The translations under genes and the position numbers were made by a program. Shown here piece after piece: positions 1 through 10,321 of a DNA stretch of 64,000 nt. Location: NCBI RefSeq assembly GCF_029542785.1, contig NC_083373.1, forward strand, positions 620,001 to 684,000, read 5' to 3'. Origin of the DNA: Malassezia japonica (taxonomy: Eukaryota; Basidiomycota; Malasseziomycetes; Malasseziales; Malasseziaceae). The notes below the pieces were generated by a model. The model did no database searches, was not told the DNA's origin, and worked only from the letters and a program-made list of their open reading frames with translations. The stretch's first letter is position 1. Each line of letters starts with the position of its first letter.

Positions 1-780
1 CTTTTGCATGTGGACCGCTTCGCGGTTGGCGCGGCGCTTTCTGCGCCGCCGCCGCCGCCGCCCCGGCCGTCCGCCGAGGCGCGGTGTCCACGCCGAGAGC
101 GCCGAAGGGAGCGCCGGCGAGTCGGTCGTCGATCCCTCGAAGCGTGTGTGCCGTGAGCGGCGGCTCATGAGCGACATGCGGTCTGTGTCGTGGTCCACGG
201 CCGAGCGTGTTGTGCCTGATGCGATCGACGTGGCCCCGTCCGACTCGGTGTCGCTCGAGTCCGAGCTCGAGCTCGAGCTCGAGCTGTCCGAGTCGCCAAA
301 GAGGGCACGCAGGCGAGCCATGCCGCCCTGCGCCGTCTGGCTCGAGCTCGAGCTGCCCGATGAGCTATGATCCGAGTCCGAGTCGCTCTCTTCCGTCCGC
401 CTGCGTGCGAACTGGGACTGTGCGAGGGCGGCGCGCCGCTCCTGGCGGCGTTTCTGCCTGCGCTGCGTGCTGCGCGCCGCGAGGTACGCATCGAGCCCGC
501 GGTACTCGTCCCCGGGCTCGTACCCCTCTGGCAGATCCTCCGGCCGGACGCTCACCGCTGTATTCGCAAATTGGAGCTGGCGCGCAGGCTTGCGTGCGTC
601 GCGCTGTGCCGCGACGGGCTGCATCTCCACCGTCTCGGCAGGCGGCGTGCTCTGCGCCGTGCCGCGCCGCCGAAACAGGGGCGGCCACCGGCTTTTTTGC
701 CCTGCCCGTGGGCTCTCGGCAGCAGGCGCCCCGGTGCCTTCCGCCGCAAGCGGTGCCGGCGCCGAGCCCCGCTCCGTCAT
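1..780 (-). CDS. Hypothetical Ser/Arg-rich protein, 3' end cut by window edge
   Basis: An open frame begins at the ATG at 780 and runs off the left edge without a stop, giving at least 260 residues. The N-terminus is Ala/Pro/Gly-rich. It is followed by a short conserved-looking stretch (PEGYEPGDEYRGLDAYLAAR), a basic RRQKRRQERR segment, an acidic-serine tract with a long Ser run and, near the edge, seven consecutive Arg. No family was recognised. Codon use is strongly GC3-biased, as in neighbouring genes, which supports coding. It is divergent from the F-BAR gene, and a CACGTG box at 824-829 lies between the two starts. A disordered nuclear or cortical protein is possible, but that is a guess. 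Confidence 0.6.
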   Translation of the reverse strand, partial: MTERGSAPAPLAAEGTGAPAAESPRAGQKSRWPPLFRRRGTAQSTPPAETVEMQPVAAQRDARKPARQLQFANTAVSVRPEDLPEGYEPGDEYRGLDAYLAARSTQRRQKRRQERRAALAQSQFARRRTEESDSDSDHSSSGSSSSSQTAQGGMARLRALFGDSDSSSSSSSSDSSDTESDGATSIASGTTRSAVDHDTDRMSLMSRRSRHTRFEGSTTDSPALPSALSAWTPRLGGRPGRRRRRRRKRRANREAVHMQK

Positions 781-883
781 GGCATCGGTACGCTCCTCTG
801 TTGCGCCGCCCTCTCGCTATGCGCACGTGGACTCGGCCGAAACGCGCTCCGCAACACGCGCGCGACCGACACCCCAAGCCACG

Positions 884-3193
884 ATGCAGAGCAACACGGG
901 CTACGGGGAGGCGAATGCCGACCCGTACGCATTTTGCAACGCCTTTTGGGTGCGTGGTATGACTTATGCAGGGTAACAACGATGCCGGTTACCATGTGAT
1001 GCAGCATTTTATCAAAAACACCACCAAGACGCTCGAGGATCTGCGTGGGTTTTACCAGGAACGGTACGTATTGTAGCTGATCCAGTGCGGATATTGAGCA
1101 AGAGTACTCCAAGCGCCTGAGCAAGCTGGCCAAGACGGCCCTCGGCAAGCACGAGACGGGGTACGTTGTGCGACTGACACAGCCCGATGCGCCATGCCCT
1201 CGACAAGGTACGCATTGAGACCGAAGCCATGGCGCGCTCCCATGCGCAGCTCGTGCACTCGGTGCGCAAAGAGATCGAGAGCCCACTGTCCGACCTGATG
1301 GCGCGCTCGGAAAATGTGCGCCGCCCAGCGCAGGTCGCGGTGACCAAGCTGTATAAACACAAGCAGATGCAGATGCAGTACGTGCAGCGCTCGCGCGAAA
1401 AATACGAGCAGGACTGCACCAAAATCAACGCATACACCGCACAGAGCAACCTCGTCCAGGGCAAGGAGCTCGACAAGCTCATGGGCAAGCTCGAGCGCGT
1501 CCAGGCGACCGTCGGCCAGAACGACAAGGACTACCAGAGCTACGTCCGCGCACTGCAGGACACGACGTACAAGTGGAACTCGGAGTGGAAGAGCTTCTTG
1601 GATGTGTGTCAGGACGTGGAAGAAGAGCGCCAAGAGTTCCTCAAGACAAACCTGTGGAGCTTTGCCAACGCCATCTCGAGCGTGTGCGTGACGGACGACG
1701 AGGCATGCGAGCGCGTGCGTGTCTCGCTCGAGGACTGCGACTCGATGCGCGACGTCGAGGGCTTTGTGCGCGAGTTTGGCACCGGCGCCGCGATTCCCGC
1801 CGCGCCAGAGTACATCAACTATGCCCAGGGACAGGCCCAGCCCCAGGACGAGCCTGTGTCTGCCGCCCAGTTCCACCGCCTCTCGACGCGCATGTCGGAC
1901 GTGCTCCCGCCGCTTAGCACGGGCACGCCGGTGCCATCGGGCGCCACGCCGTCGCTCCTCGGCGCCACGCCGGGCTTTGGCGCCACGCCGGGGCTCGGGG
2001 CGACGCCGAGCATCGGCGGCACGCCCAGCATGGGGGGTACGCCGAACCTCGACACGCCGCGCAGCAACAGCCGCGCAATGCGCCGCACGCCGCCGCCGCA
2101 GTCGCTCGAGCCGATCGCACGCACGCCGCCGCCCTCGACGTCGAACCGCAACTCGATGTTCTCGCCGGGCGCCCCGCCGCTGAGCCGCATGGAGTCGCAG
2201 CTGAAGCAGCCGCGCCAGCCGACCGTGCGCCAGGCCCCGGCCACGCAGGCCCCGGCTGCCCAGGCGCCGATGGCGCAGGCCCCGGTCACGCAGTACGACA
2301 CGCAGCCGCGGACGAGCTACGCGTCGGGTGGCGCGCCCGCTCCGGCTCCGGCCGCGTCGCTGGCCGCCGCGCCGGCGGCTGCGCCGGCGCAGCCGGCGAA
2401 CCTCGACGAGAGCGACGACCCGATCGCCAAGGCGCTGGCGAACCTGCGCATGCACCAGTCGCGCAAGTCGCCTGCGCCGAATAGCCGTCCGACGAGCGTC
2501 GTGCAGCCCGCCGCTCCGGCGCAAGCCCAGGCGCAGGCCCAGGCGCCCGTCCAGCCCATGGCGCAGGCGCCGCCGCCGCCCCAGCCGGTGCAGGACGTGC
2601 GCCAGGGCCCCATGCCCGGCGCGCCCCCGGCGGACGTGCGGCCGGTGGTTGACCCCCGTCTGCAGCAGCGTCCTTTGTCGCCTGCGGCGGCGTTTATGAA
2701 CCCCCCCGCGCGGAGCACGTCGCCGATTCCGGTGGAGCAGGTCATGAGCCAGTACGGCCAGTCCTTCCCTTCGGAGCGACGCCTGTCGGCCAACGCGCCG
2801 AACCGTGCGGCATACAGCTCACAAGGCGCACAGCCCCCCCGCTCCAACACCCCTGGCGGGATTACGTTGGATGCGCGCGGTGCTGTGACGCAGAACCAGA
2901 TGGCGGAGAACTACAACCCCCCCGCTGGCTCAAACGTACCCCCCGCTGCGCCGACGAACCGCCCCCCGACCGGGCAGTACAGCGAGGCGGGTGAGCCGAT
3001 CTTGTTCTATGTCAAGGCGCTGTACGACTATGCCGCCTCGATGCCGGAAGAGTTTAGCTTCACGGCCGGCGACATTATCGCCGTCACGCATACGGAACCT
3101 GACGGATGGTGGCAAGGCGAGCTGTTGGACGAGGCGCGGCGCGTGCCGGGCGCCAACACCTTCCCGAGCAACTTTGTAGTGCTGCTCATGTAA
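884..3193 (+). CDS. F-BAR and SH3 domain cytokinesis protein (Cdc15/Imp2/Hof1 family)
   Basis: Exons are 884-949, 972-1063, 1086-1160 and 1183-3193 (747 aa); all three introns are 22 nt. Residues 1 to about 290 form an F-BAR domain, with typical motifs FYQERADIEQEYSKRLSKLA and a second helical block through KLYKHKQMQMQYVQRS. A long Pro/Ala/Gln-rich linker follows, including ATP-x-x-x-G repeats around residues 330-370. The last 60 residues are an SH3 domain (ALYDYAASMPEEFSF, DGWWQGEL, FPSNFV). Members of this family bind curved plasma membrane and scaffold the contractile ring and septum. One C-terminal SH3 argues for Imp2/Cdc15/Hof1 rather than Bzz1, which has two. The domain call is firm; which paralogue is not resolved. 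Confidence 0.9.
1936..2061 (+). repeat. Degenerate 18-21-nt coding repeat, ATP-x-x-x-G units
   Basis: Within the linker of the F-BAR protein, about six tandem units encode variants of G-A/G-T-P followed by three or four residues. The phase is kept, so length changes would alter only the linker. TP dipeptides repeated this way look like proline-directed kinase sites, which fits Cdc15-family linkers being heavily phosphorylated; that is inference. Confidence 0.7.
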
Positions 3194-3235
3194 TCGACTC
3201 GGGAACGATAAGAGTAGAGATTGGTGGCTAAGGCA

Positions 3236-3519
3236 TTACTGCTTGTTACTAGGGTCAGCTCAAACATTCAACATACAGCTGGTAGTACACAACAGCGAGG
3301 GGGAGACCGAAGCCGAGGCCGAAGAAGGTGGTCACACCGACGGCGAGGCCCGTCGTGTGCTTGCGGCCCTGGGGGAAGGGAAGAGACTGGGTCAGCGCAG
3401 GTACATACAGTCTCCGAGGTGTTCTCAATGTGCACATTACGGCGCGCAATCTGCATAGCCGAGGTGGGCATGCGCGCAGCACGCAGCGACGAACGCGAGG
3501 CAGCCAGGAAAACGGACAT
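3236..3519 (-). CDS. COX8: Cytochrome c oxidase subunit VIII (COX7c family)
   Basis: On the minus strand the exons are 3519-3409, 3386-3277 and 3248-3236, encoding 77 aa. The introns are 22 and 28 nt, and the last exon is only 13 nt including the stop. The protein has an Arg/Ser-rich mitochondrial presequence, the LPF motif typical of COX7c/Cox8, then one membrane helix (TTFFGLGFGLPLAVVYYQL) and a short basic end, NKQ. It is a structural subunit of inner-membrane complex IV. A second in-frame acceptor 18 nt downstream would remove SLPFPQ; the upstream acceptor is preferred because LPF is conserved in the family. A CACGTG box at 3572-3577 lies about 50 bp upstream. Confidence 0.88.
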
Positions 3520-3560
3520 GGTGTGGTGAGGCGGCCCCGGGCGAAAACACTCGGCCGGCC

Positions 3561-4901
3561 ATGGCCGACGCCACGTGGCTTTCCTCCCACTTTTTTGCCA
3601 GGATGCGCGGACGTGCGGCGGGGGAGGAGGACGACGCGCCGAAGCGGCGCAGCGGCAATGTGTCGCACATTGGAAACAAGCACAAGCGGCAAGATGTGTA
3701 CCGTGAGTACCGCAAGGAGAAGCGCCGCGAAAAATTGCAGCGGCGTCTCAAGACCGCCAAGGAGGAGCGGACCTCGGCGGAGGGCAAGCAAAAGAAGAAG
3801 GAGCGCCTGGCGCAGAACAAGACGCGCACCATTGAAAACTCGCGCACATACAATCCGACGGTGCTGAATGTGCCGAACACGCACGAGGTGCCGGCGTGGA
3901 TGAAGCAGGAAAAGGCAGAGGCGGCGCAGGAGGCTGGGGCGGAGGACGACGACGACGACGACGACGACGAGGTTGACGAAGACGATGAAGAAGAGGACGA
4001 CGACGACGACGACGACAAAGACAGCGACGATGAGCAGCCCGAGGAAGTCCAGGAACCCGAAGCGGCGCAAGAAGACCTGCCGGACCTGGTCGATCCCCAC
4101 CAAGCCAAGTACGACGTCGACGCGGATCCCAGCGCACCGCCTGCGATCCTTATCACGACGTCGCTCCCGTCCAACTCTACATCGCCGCACCTCGCGTCGG
4201 CCAACGCACGCAGCCACCCTGCCGAAGCCGTGCGCGACTTTGTCAAGGAGCTCCTCAACGTCTTCCCCGGCGCCGAGTACCGCCCCCGTGCCAAGGCCAA
4301 AGGCGCGGGCCTCGGCAAGATTAGTTCCTGGGCGCGTTCGCGCCGTTACGATGCCGTGATGGTCGTCGGCGAGTCGAACAAGAAGCCGTGCACGCTCACG
4401 CTCGTGCAGCTCCCGCTGGGTCCCACGGCGCTCTTTCGCCTGACGTCCATCTCGATGGGCAAAGGGATCTATGGCCATGCGCGGTCGACGGGCCACAGCC
4501 CCGAACTGATCCTGAACAACTTTACGACGGCGCTCGGCCACCGCGTCGGCCACATGCTGCAGCACCTCTTCCCCAAGGTCCCCGACCTCGAAGGACGCCA
4601 GGTGGTCACGGCGCACAACCAGCGCGACTATGTCTTTTTCCGGCGGCACCGCTACGAGTTCCGCTCCACGGAAAAGGCGGCGCTGCAGGAGATCGGCCCC
4701 CGCTTTACGCTCAAGCTCATCTCGATGGCCGCCGGCCTGCCCAAGGGCGCCGGCGCGTGGAACGGCCGCTTTGTCGACGACCTCGAGACCGAGGCGCCGC
4801 CCGCCGACGAGGAGGACGTCGAGCACGCGGCGCCCGACGACGGCATCGAGTTCAAGTGGAAGCCCAAGATGAGCGCGTCGCGCCGCAACTTTTACCTGTA
4901 G
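3561..4901 (+). CDS. RPF1: Ribosome production factor 1, Brix domain
   Basis: Intronless, 446 aa from the first ATG. The N-terminal third has the Rpf1 signature (HIGNKHKRQDVYREYRKEKR and RTIENSRTYNPT). A very acidic Asp/Glu stretch follows (about residues 130-170), then a Brix domain from about residue 195 to 390 (ILITTSLPSNS, FPGAEYRPR, GKISSWARSRRYDAVMVV). Rpf1 acts in the nucleolus in 60S subunit assembly and ITS2 processing. A second in-frame ATG at 3603 (MRGRAAGEEDD) is an equally reasonable start, since a CACGTG box at 3572-3577 would then sit 25 bp upstream, as in many neighbours. The gene converges with NUP84, with stop codons 15 bp apart. Confidence 0.93.
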   Translation: MADATWLSSHFFARMRGRAAGEEDDAPKRRSGNVSHIGNKHKRQDVYREYRKEKRREKLQRRLKTAKEERTSAEGKQKKKERLAQNKTRTIENSRTYNPTVLNVPNTHEVPAWMKQEKAEAAQEAGAEDDDDDDDDEVDEDDEEEDDDDDDDKDSDDEQPEEVQEPEAAQEDLPDLVDPHQAKYDVDADPSAPPAILITTSLPSNSTSPHLASANARSHPAEAVRDFVKELLNVFPGAEYRPRAKAKGAGLGKISSWARSRRYDAVMVVGESNKKPCTLTLVQLPLGPTALFRLTSISMGKGIYGHARSTGHSPELILNNFTTALGHRVGHMLQHLFPKVPDLEGRQVVTAHNQRDYVFFRRHRYEFRSTEKAALQEIGPRFTLKLISMAAGLPKGAGAWNGRFVDDLETEAPPADEEDVEHAAPDDGIEFKWKPKMSASRRNFYL

Positions 4902-4915
4902 GATGTACACTATGG

Positions 4916-7253
4916 CTAGACAAGCACGCCTTTGTCACACCCCAGCACGTCCTGGCGACGGTCCATAGCAAGCAGCGCGGCGTTCCGGACGTGCTCCAGG
5001 TACGCCCGCAGCAGGTTGCGCGAGCCGTCCGCGAGGGGCTCGGCCGCAGAGAACTCGGCATAGAGGCGCAAGCGCTCGTCTGCGACCAGGTTCGGCAGCG
5101 CCAGCGCGTGCGCGAGGTTCTCGGGCAGCGCCTGGCTCGTATCCACCAGCATCAGGTGCAGGCTGAGCACAATCTCGGGGATGTAGCGCCGCCGGATCAT
5201 GAGCAGCTCGTCGAGGCGCAGCGCGTCCTCCTCCGAGACGGGCTCCAAGGCGATGCGCAGCCAGCCGAGCTCCAGCAGCTCGAGGTTGGCAAAGCGCGCC
5301 GCATCCACCGCTTCGGCAAGCGCCGCGAGGCCTTGGTGCTGCTCCGCGCGCGAGTCCGTCTGGCAGTAGTCGCTCCAGAGGCCACGCACCGCGACGTTCT
5401 TGTTGAGCACGTCAAAGTAGCTGCGCCAGTGGTCGAGCTCGAGCACTTGGTCCTCGGGCACGTCGGCCGTGTCGAGCTGCGCAAAGAGCTCGTGGGGCAG
5501 GCGCTGCAAGAGGCTGTGCGCCGCATGCAGGCGCCCAGACACCATAAAGACGCGCATCAGGCGGTTCGCCTGGAGGATGGCGTCCGCGTACGTAGCCTCA
5601 AAGAACGTCAGCCAGTCGACCGCCAGAATCAGGCGCCGCTCGTTCGGCGAGAGCGAGGCGTCCCAGTCGCTCGTCGCACCGCCTTCGGCCACCGCGGGCA
5701 GGAGCGACGTAAAGATCATGTCCACCGTGCACCGCGCCACAATTGCAGGGTCCAGATTGTGCGGCTGCGCCTGGAGCAGCGCCCGGCGGCGCTCCTCGAG
5801 CGGCGCATCGGTCTCCATGCCACAGAGGAACTCGGCATATACGACGTGCGCGTCTTCTGTTTCAAGACTGCTCGCGTACAAGGCGACCAGCTCGCTACTC
5901 TGCTCGGCGCGCTGCAGCACGCCGACGTATGCGTTGAGAATCGGCGCACGGAGCGCGACAGGGAGCGGGATATGCACCATATGGCAGTAGAGGACGAGGT
6001 GCGCAAAGAAGCGCACGAGACGCGCAAACTCCTCGGGGCGCAGCGCCTCGAGCTCGGGGAGACGCGCATTCACGCGCGCAATCAGGTCGGGAATCTGGTT
6101 CGTAATCACCGCCCGCTGCGTGATATGGTAGGGGTCCATCGCCGCATGCTGCAGACCGGGGCTCTTGGACTGCACGAGCTGCTCAAAGATCGACTCGAGA
6201 CTCTCGGAGGCCTCCGCGGACGCCTCGGGCAGCGTGCTCGAGGTATGGGATGCACCGTCCGCGTTCCACTGCGCCGGCGTCGCCTCGACCAGCTCGCGCT
6301 GCAGGCGCTGCTCAAAGCGCGCATTAATGTAGCCCCACAGCTGCTCCTCCCACGTCTCGCTCACTGCAAGCACAGACGAGAGCTGGCCACAGAGCGCGCC
6401 ATACAGCGCACGCTCGTACGGGTCCAACGCATGGCTCGTCGCGGCTTTTTCGGCGACGCGCCGCCAGACACTGCGCATGCGGTCGCCGAGTGCCTCGTCG
6501 CCGGTCGGCTCCGCAAGCTGGGGGTTGTGGTAAAAGAGCGCACCACGCAGCGATGCTGCACGCCACGGCTGGCTCGTTTGCGAGCAGAGATGCAGCGCCT
6601 TGTCCAGCTCGCCGGCACGCACGTATTCAAAGAGGGAGCGAACGAGCGCTTTTTCGTAGTTCACGTCTTCCACGTCAAGTGATCCAGGGCCACGCACAGA
6701 CGCATCGGGGTCCAGGTGCTGCACCAGGCGCTCGTTGCCGCGGCGGCCGGAAAGGTTCGACGGAAGCTGCGTGCGCTTCGACGAGCGCAGCGCATTCTTC
6801 GTAAAGGGGAGGTACCCTTTGCGCACCTCGATGGTGTGCTGCACAGGAAGAAGCTCCTGGAGCCATTCACGCACAATCTTGAGCTCGGTCAGCTCGGTAT
6901 CGGCCTCCAAAATACGCTGCACGGTCGCAAGAGGTGTCTCGTATACGTGCGCGGCATCTGCGCGCAGGCTTGGGCGGCCTTCGATATATCGTTCACTGCG
7001 TTAGATTGGGTACGTACGAAAACAGGAGCTGGATCAGCGTCCAGGTATGTTCCTCCGTCTTCCATTCGTCCACGTTGACGTCTTCCAACGGCGCTACGAC
7101 GCCGTCTTCGTCGAGCCGCGCACGTTCGGCGCAGATATCCGCAAACACAAGTGCGGTTCCCGACTCAGGGTCAAGCTGCTCTGCAAGATCGAGGCTTTTC
7201 GCGGCGCGGTACGCGTCCGCAAACGCCTCGAAACTCGACACGGGCTCCGCCAT
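4916..7253 (-). CDS. NUP84: Nucleoporin Nup84/Nup107 of the Y-complex
   Basis: Two exons, 7253-7018 and 6995-4916, separated by a 22-nt intron, encode 771 aa. The protein is alpha-helical and matches the Nup84/Nup107 family in the block EKALVRSLFEYVRAGELDKA, followed by a Trp-Arg-Ala-Ala motif and DPYERALYGALCGQLSSVL, and then in the C-terminal solenoid. It is a scaffold member of the outer-ring Y-complex of the nuclear pore. The start is the first ATG in frame (MAEPVSSFEAFADAY). A CACGTG box lies 24 bp upstream at 7277-7282. Its C-terminal partner in yeast, Nup133, is not in the window, but a second nucleoporin gene lies at 42-46 kb. Confidence 0.88.
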
Positions 7254-7822
7254 GACGGCCGCTGCGAAACAGATGCCACGTGGTACCTCCACATTTACCG
7301 TCCAGCGGCGTGCTGCACGGAGCAGCACACGAGGTAGCTGACGCGTGTCTATGGGCTGAGCGAGCTGGAGCGCGTATAGAGGGGGTGAGGAGGTGACGAA
7401 GAGATGCAGTTGGATGGTGGGGGGCGGTTGGAAATGTACAAGGTCTGCTAGAGTCGCTTTGCGGCCTGCTTCTTGCGATGTGAAATACTAGCGGAATTGC
7501 CTACGTAGCGAGAAGGCATCTTTGCTAATCTGGCGCGACAAGAAAGGCGATTTGTTTTCCCATCTCGCTCAGGAGACGATTCCATGCTGCCTTCATAGAG
7601 AAGCTTCCGAATCGACGGCAACAGTGCCTCCTTGCCCATGCCAAATATTGCTATGTATATGTGCGTAGACGCTGGCTTGCAGCGATATATCCTACCCTCC
7701 CTTTGATCCTCCCGAGGACCGAGCCGAATCCGATCCGCGGCCTCTGGGCAGTGCGGGGGGGTCTGACCCGTCGTGCCTGATTTGCCCACGTGATCCGACT
7801 TCGTGACCCTTCCTCGGCGAGC
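7254..7822. promoter_or_regulatory. Divergent NUP84 / TFIIB intergenic region
   Basis: About 570 bp lie between two divergent starts, long for this window. It carries one CACGTG box near each start (7277-7282 and 7787-7792) and a less GC-rich middle (about 7440-7700). No RNA gene or supported reading frame was found in it. Confidence 0.5.
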
Positions 7823-9031
7823 ATGGCGGCAGAGTCGGAGTCGCGGGCGCCCGGTGCGCCTCCTTCGCTCTCGGATGCCTTTGCAATTAGCCCTCGGTTC
7901 GCTGCTGAGCGCGCCGAGAGGGCCGCACACCACGGTCTCGTTGAAGCGCCGGTGCTTGCGCAGCGTAACCAGGCTCAGAAAGCTCCGAAACAGTTCCTCC
8001 CCGACCTGAACGTCCGTCTGGTGTGCCCCGACTGCCAGACGATCCCTCCGAATATCACCGAAGAGTTTGCAAGCGGCGACCTGGTTTGCGCAGATTGCGG
8101 CCTGGTCCTGGGCGACCGCATTGTGGATACGCGGTCCGAGTGGCGCACCTTTGCGAACGAAGACGGCGACGACCCCTCGCGTGTGGGTAGCGCCTCGAAC
8201 CCCATCCTCGATGGAATTGGTGAGCAGCTGGAGAGCAGGATTGGTGCGCGCGATGGTGGTACGGGCACATCGCGCGAGTTGATGAAAACCATGTCGCGGA
8301 CGTATGCGACCAAAGATCGCTCGCTGCTCGATGCGTTCGACTCGATTCAGAATAAGTGTGACAGTATCCACCTACCGAGGACGGTGTGTGACACGGCAAA
8401 GCAGGCTTACCGCCGTGTGGACCAAGAAAAGCTCCTGCGGGGTAAGCACACGGATGCCATTATTGCGGCGGCCATTTACGTGGCGTGTCGTGTGAACCGC
8501 GTACCGCGTACCTTCCCTGAGGTGTGTGCACTGACCTCTGCACGCAAGCAGCAGGTGGCACGGTGTTTCCGTGAAATGAAAGATGCCTTTGGTCTGAATG
8601 CGACCGGCACCGGCTCGGTCGAAGGTGCCGAGGATGCGCACGACGGCGGGCCCGGCCCTGGCACGTCTGGCAGCGGTACGCCGCTTGGCCTTGCCGTCGG
8701 TGCAACGGATCTGGTGGCTCGATACTGCAACCACCTGGGTCTGGATATGTCGATCGTGCGTGTGACGGAGGCGATTACCAACCGCATCCACGAGCTCGGC
8801 TACCTCGCCGGTCGCTCGCCCATTACGATTGCTGCTGCGTCTATCTACCTTGTAACGCTTCTTGTGAATGAACAGCGCACTGCGCGCCGTATTTCAGTCG
8901 CGGCCGGTGTGTCGGACGTTACCATCAAGCATTCGTTTAAGGAGCTACTCAAGGTCCAAGAGAACGTCCTCACTCCCGAGATCCTCGCCAAGGATTCGCG
9001 ACTGGATGTTTCGCGACTGGAGAATAAGTAA
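7823..9031 (+). CDS. SUA7: Transcription initiation factor TFIIB
   Basis: Single exon, 402 aa. A zinc ribbon starts near residue 70 (CPDCQ, then CADCG 20 residues on). The B-reader/linker follows (SEWRTFANEDGDDPSRVG), then two cyclin folds (repeat 1 SRTYATKDRSLLDAF to RKQQVARCFREMK; repeat 2 VARYCNHLGLDMSIVRVTEA to VTIKHSFKELL). It recruits RNA polymerase II to the promoter and sets the start site. The insertion between the repeats (AEDAHDGGPGPGTSGSG) is glycine-rich and probably flexible. The start was chosen at the ATG in GCATGG context. A CACGTG box lies 30 bp upstream. Confidence 0.96.
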   Translation: MAAESESRAPGAPPSLSDAFAISPRFAAERAERAAHHGLVEAPVLAQRNQAQKAPKQFLPDLNVRLVCPDCQTIPPNITEEFASGDLVCADCGLVLGDRIVDTRSEWRTFANEDGDDPSRVGSASNPILDGIGEQLESRIGARDGGTGTSRELMKTMSRTYATKDRSLLDAFDSIQNKCDSIHLPRTVCDTAKQAYRRVDQEKLLRGKHTDAIIAAAIYVACRVNRVPRTFPEVCALTSARKQQVARCFREMKDAFGLNATGTGSVEGAEDAHDGGPGPGTSGSGTPLGLAVGATDLVARYCNHLGLDMSIVRVTEAITNRIHELGYLAGRSPITIAAASIYLVTLLVNEQRTARRISVAAGVSDVTIKHSFKELLKVQENVLTPEILAKDSRLDVSRLENK

Positions 9032-9121
9032 CGTCTTTGAACGTTGCGCATCTATAGTACAACATGCATTTATATCCAAGCTCCAAAGCTTTTTCTCCAT
9101 GCATTGGCGAGTGAAAAGCGT

Positions 9122-10321
9122 TCAACTCTCGCGCGAGTCACGGGCGTTGCGCGCATCCGATGAGAGGTCAGGAGACGGGCCGCGCCAGTAGGGAACTACC
9201 GTGTCATGTTCCACACGCCTGATGTCAGCCAAATGAACAAACGTACATGTGTCTCCGAAGCGCGTCGCTCCGAGGGAATCCTTTTTTGCACGTCGTGCAA
9301 ACGTAGGGCCGGTCACCGGACTAGGTAAGTTCATCGGGGGTACATACGTGAACACGGGCATGGCGCTCCAGGTCATGCTTGCGAGCAAAGGCACGCGAGC
9401 AGTACGAACACACGAAAGGACGCGATTTGGCATTCGCAGATGATGTGGCTTTTCCTGGCGTATCGTGACGGGTCGTCATGCGGTAGTCCCATCTCGCTTC
9501 TTTGTTGGCCCGCGGTGATGGCGAACGCGATAGGCTCCGGAAGTTGGTGGCGATGCGCATGGTAGGCGCAGCGCCGAATGAGGTTGCATCCGTCGCCACT
9601 TGGGTTGTAGAAGGGGCGCGTGGTGTCGTGTGGTTGATGGTGGGGTCGGGGATGATGTCGTGGCCATTGAAAAATCGGGGGTCCTTCAGTTGTACAACAC
9701 GGTTTGACTCAGAAGGCACTTGCGAGGCACGGTCCATGTACTGGGCCATGTTCTGATAGTACAGCTCTTCCTCGCTTGACCATGGTGCCGCAGGAGGCAT
9801 GGGATCGGCATGGGATAGGTGGGGCACATGATACTGGGGCCGGACTCCGCCAGTCAGAGGGGCCGACGGCGCAACGGCAGGAGCGGAGGCGCCAAAGGGC
9901 AAAGCAGTGCTTGGCGTCATCGTCGGCGTAGGCGTGTTGTGAGCCAAGCCCGATCCCCAAGAACCGCCGTAAGAGTCCGCACTAGATCCGTAGGCGGAAG
10001 GCGCAGACAGCCCTTCAAGCTGGCGGTCCGGCGTTGGCGTTGCCGCGCCCACCTGCATATCAGGGAGGGAAGGAGTCCCTACGAAGCGGGGATTGCTCAG
10101 GAACGCCTTCATATCTTCGATGTCAGGGTTCGGCATGCCCACATTCCATTGAGTAGGCGTCGCAGTATCATCAAGAACCGTTGATCGGGTGTGAGCAGAC
10201 TTGTTTTTGTGTCAGTACCGAGTCCGTCGCAGGGCGTACGTACAAATTCATAGGAGGGTGCTTCATTTAGGAGCCATGTGGGCAGTTCTGGAAAGATAAA
10301 TGACATGCTCACGCTGCCCAT
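9122..10321 (-). CDS. C2H2 zinc-finger transcription factor, two tandem fingers
   Basis: Exons 10321-10244, 10199-9348, 9320-9247 and 9218-9122 give 366 aa. Two C-terminal C2H2 fingers (FVCSYCSRAFARKHDLERH and YVCTTCKKGFPRSDALRRH) are joined by the linker HSGDRP. The second finger is split by a 28-nt intron after its last His. The rest is Ser/Pro/Thr-rich and probably an activation or regulatory region. The finger spacing resembles fungal Crz1/Msn2-type factors, but no orthologue can be named. The first intron (44 nt) needs an AAG acceptor, which is unusual here. If that splice is wrong, the protein would start at MPNPDIEDMKAFL. Confidence 0.78.

Noticed and set aside
241..300. Glu-Leu repeat on the plus strand near the left edge
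   Set aside because: The CTCGAG-type repeat is better read on the minus strand as a Ser/Asp tract of a long coding frame.
3942..4020. GAC/GAG microsatellite as an independent repeat element
   Set aside because: It is the acidic Asp/Glu stretch of RPF1, typical of nucleolar proteins, kept in frame.
4388..6682. A 764-codon plus-strand frame across RPF1 and NUP84
   Set aside because: It lies out of frame with RPF1 and antisense to NUP84, Arg-rich, without domains; this is caused by high GC3 in the real genes.
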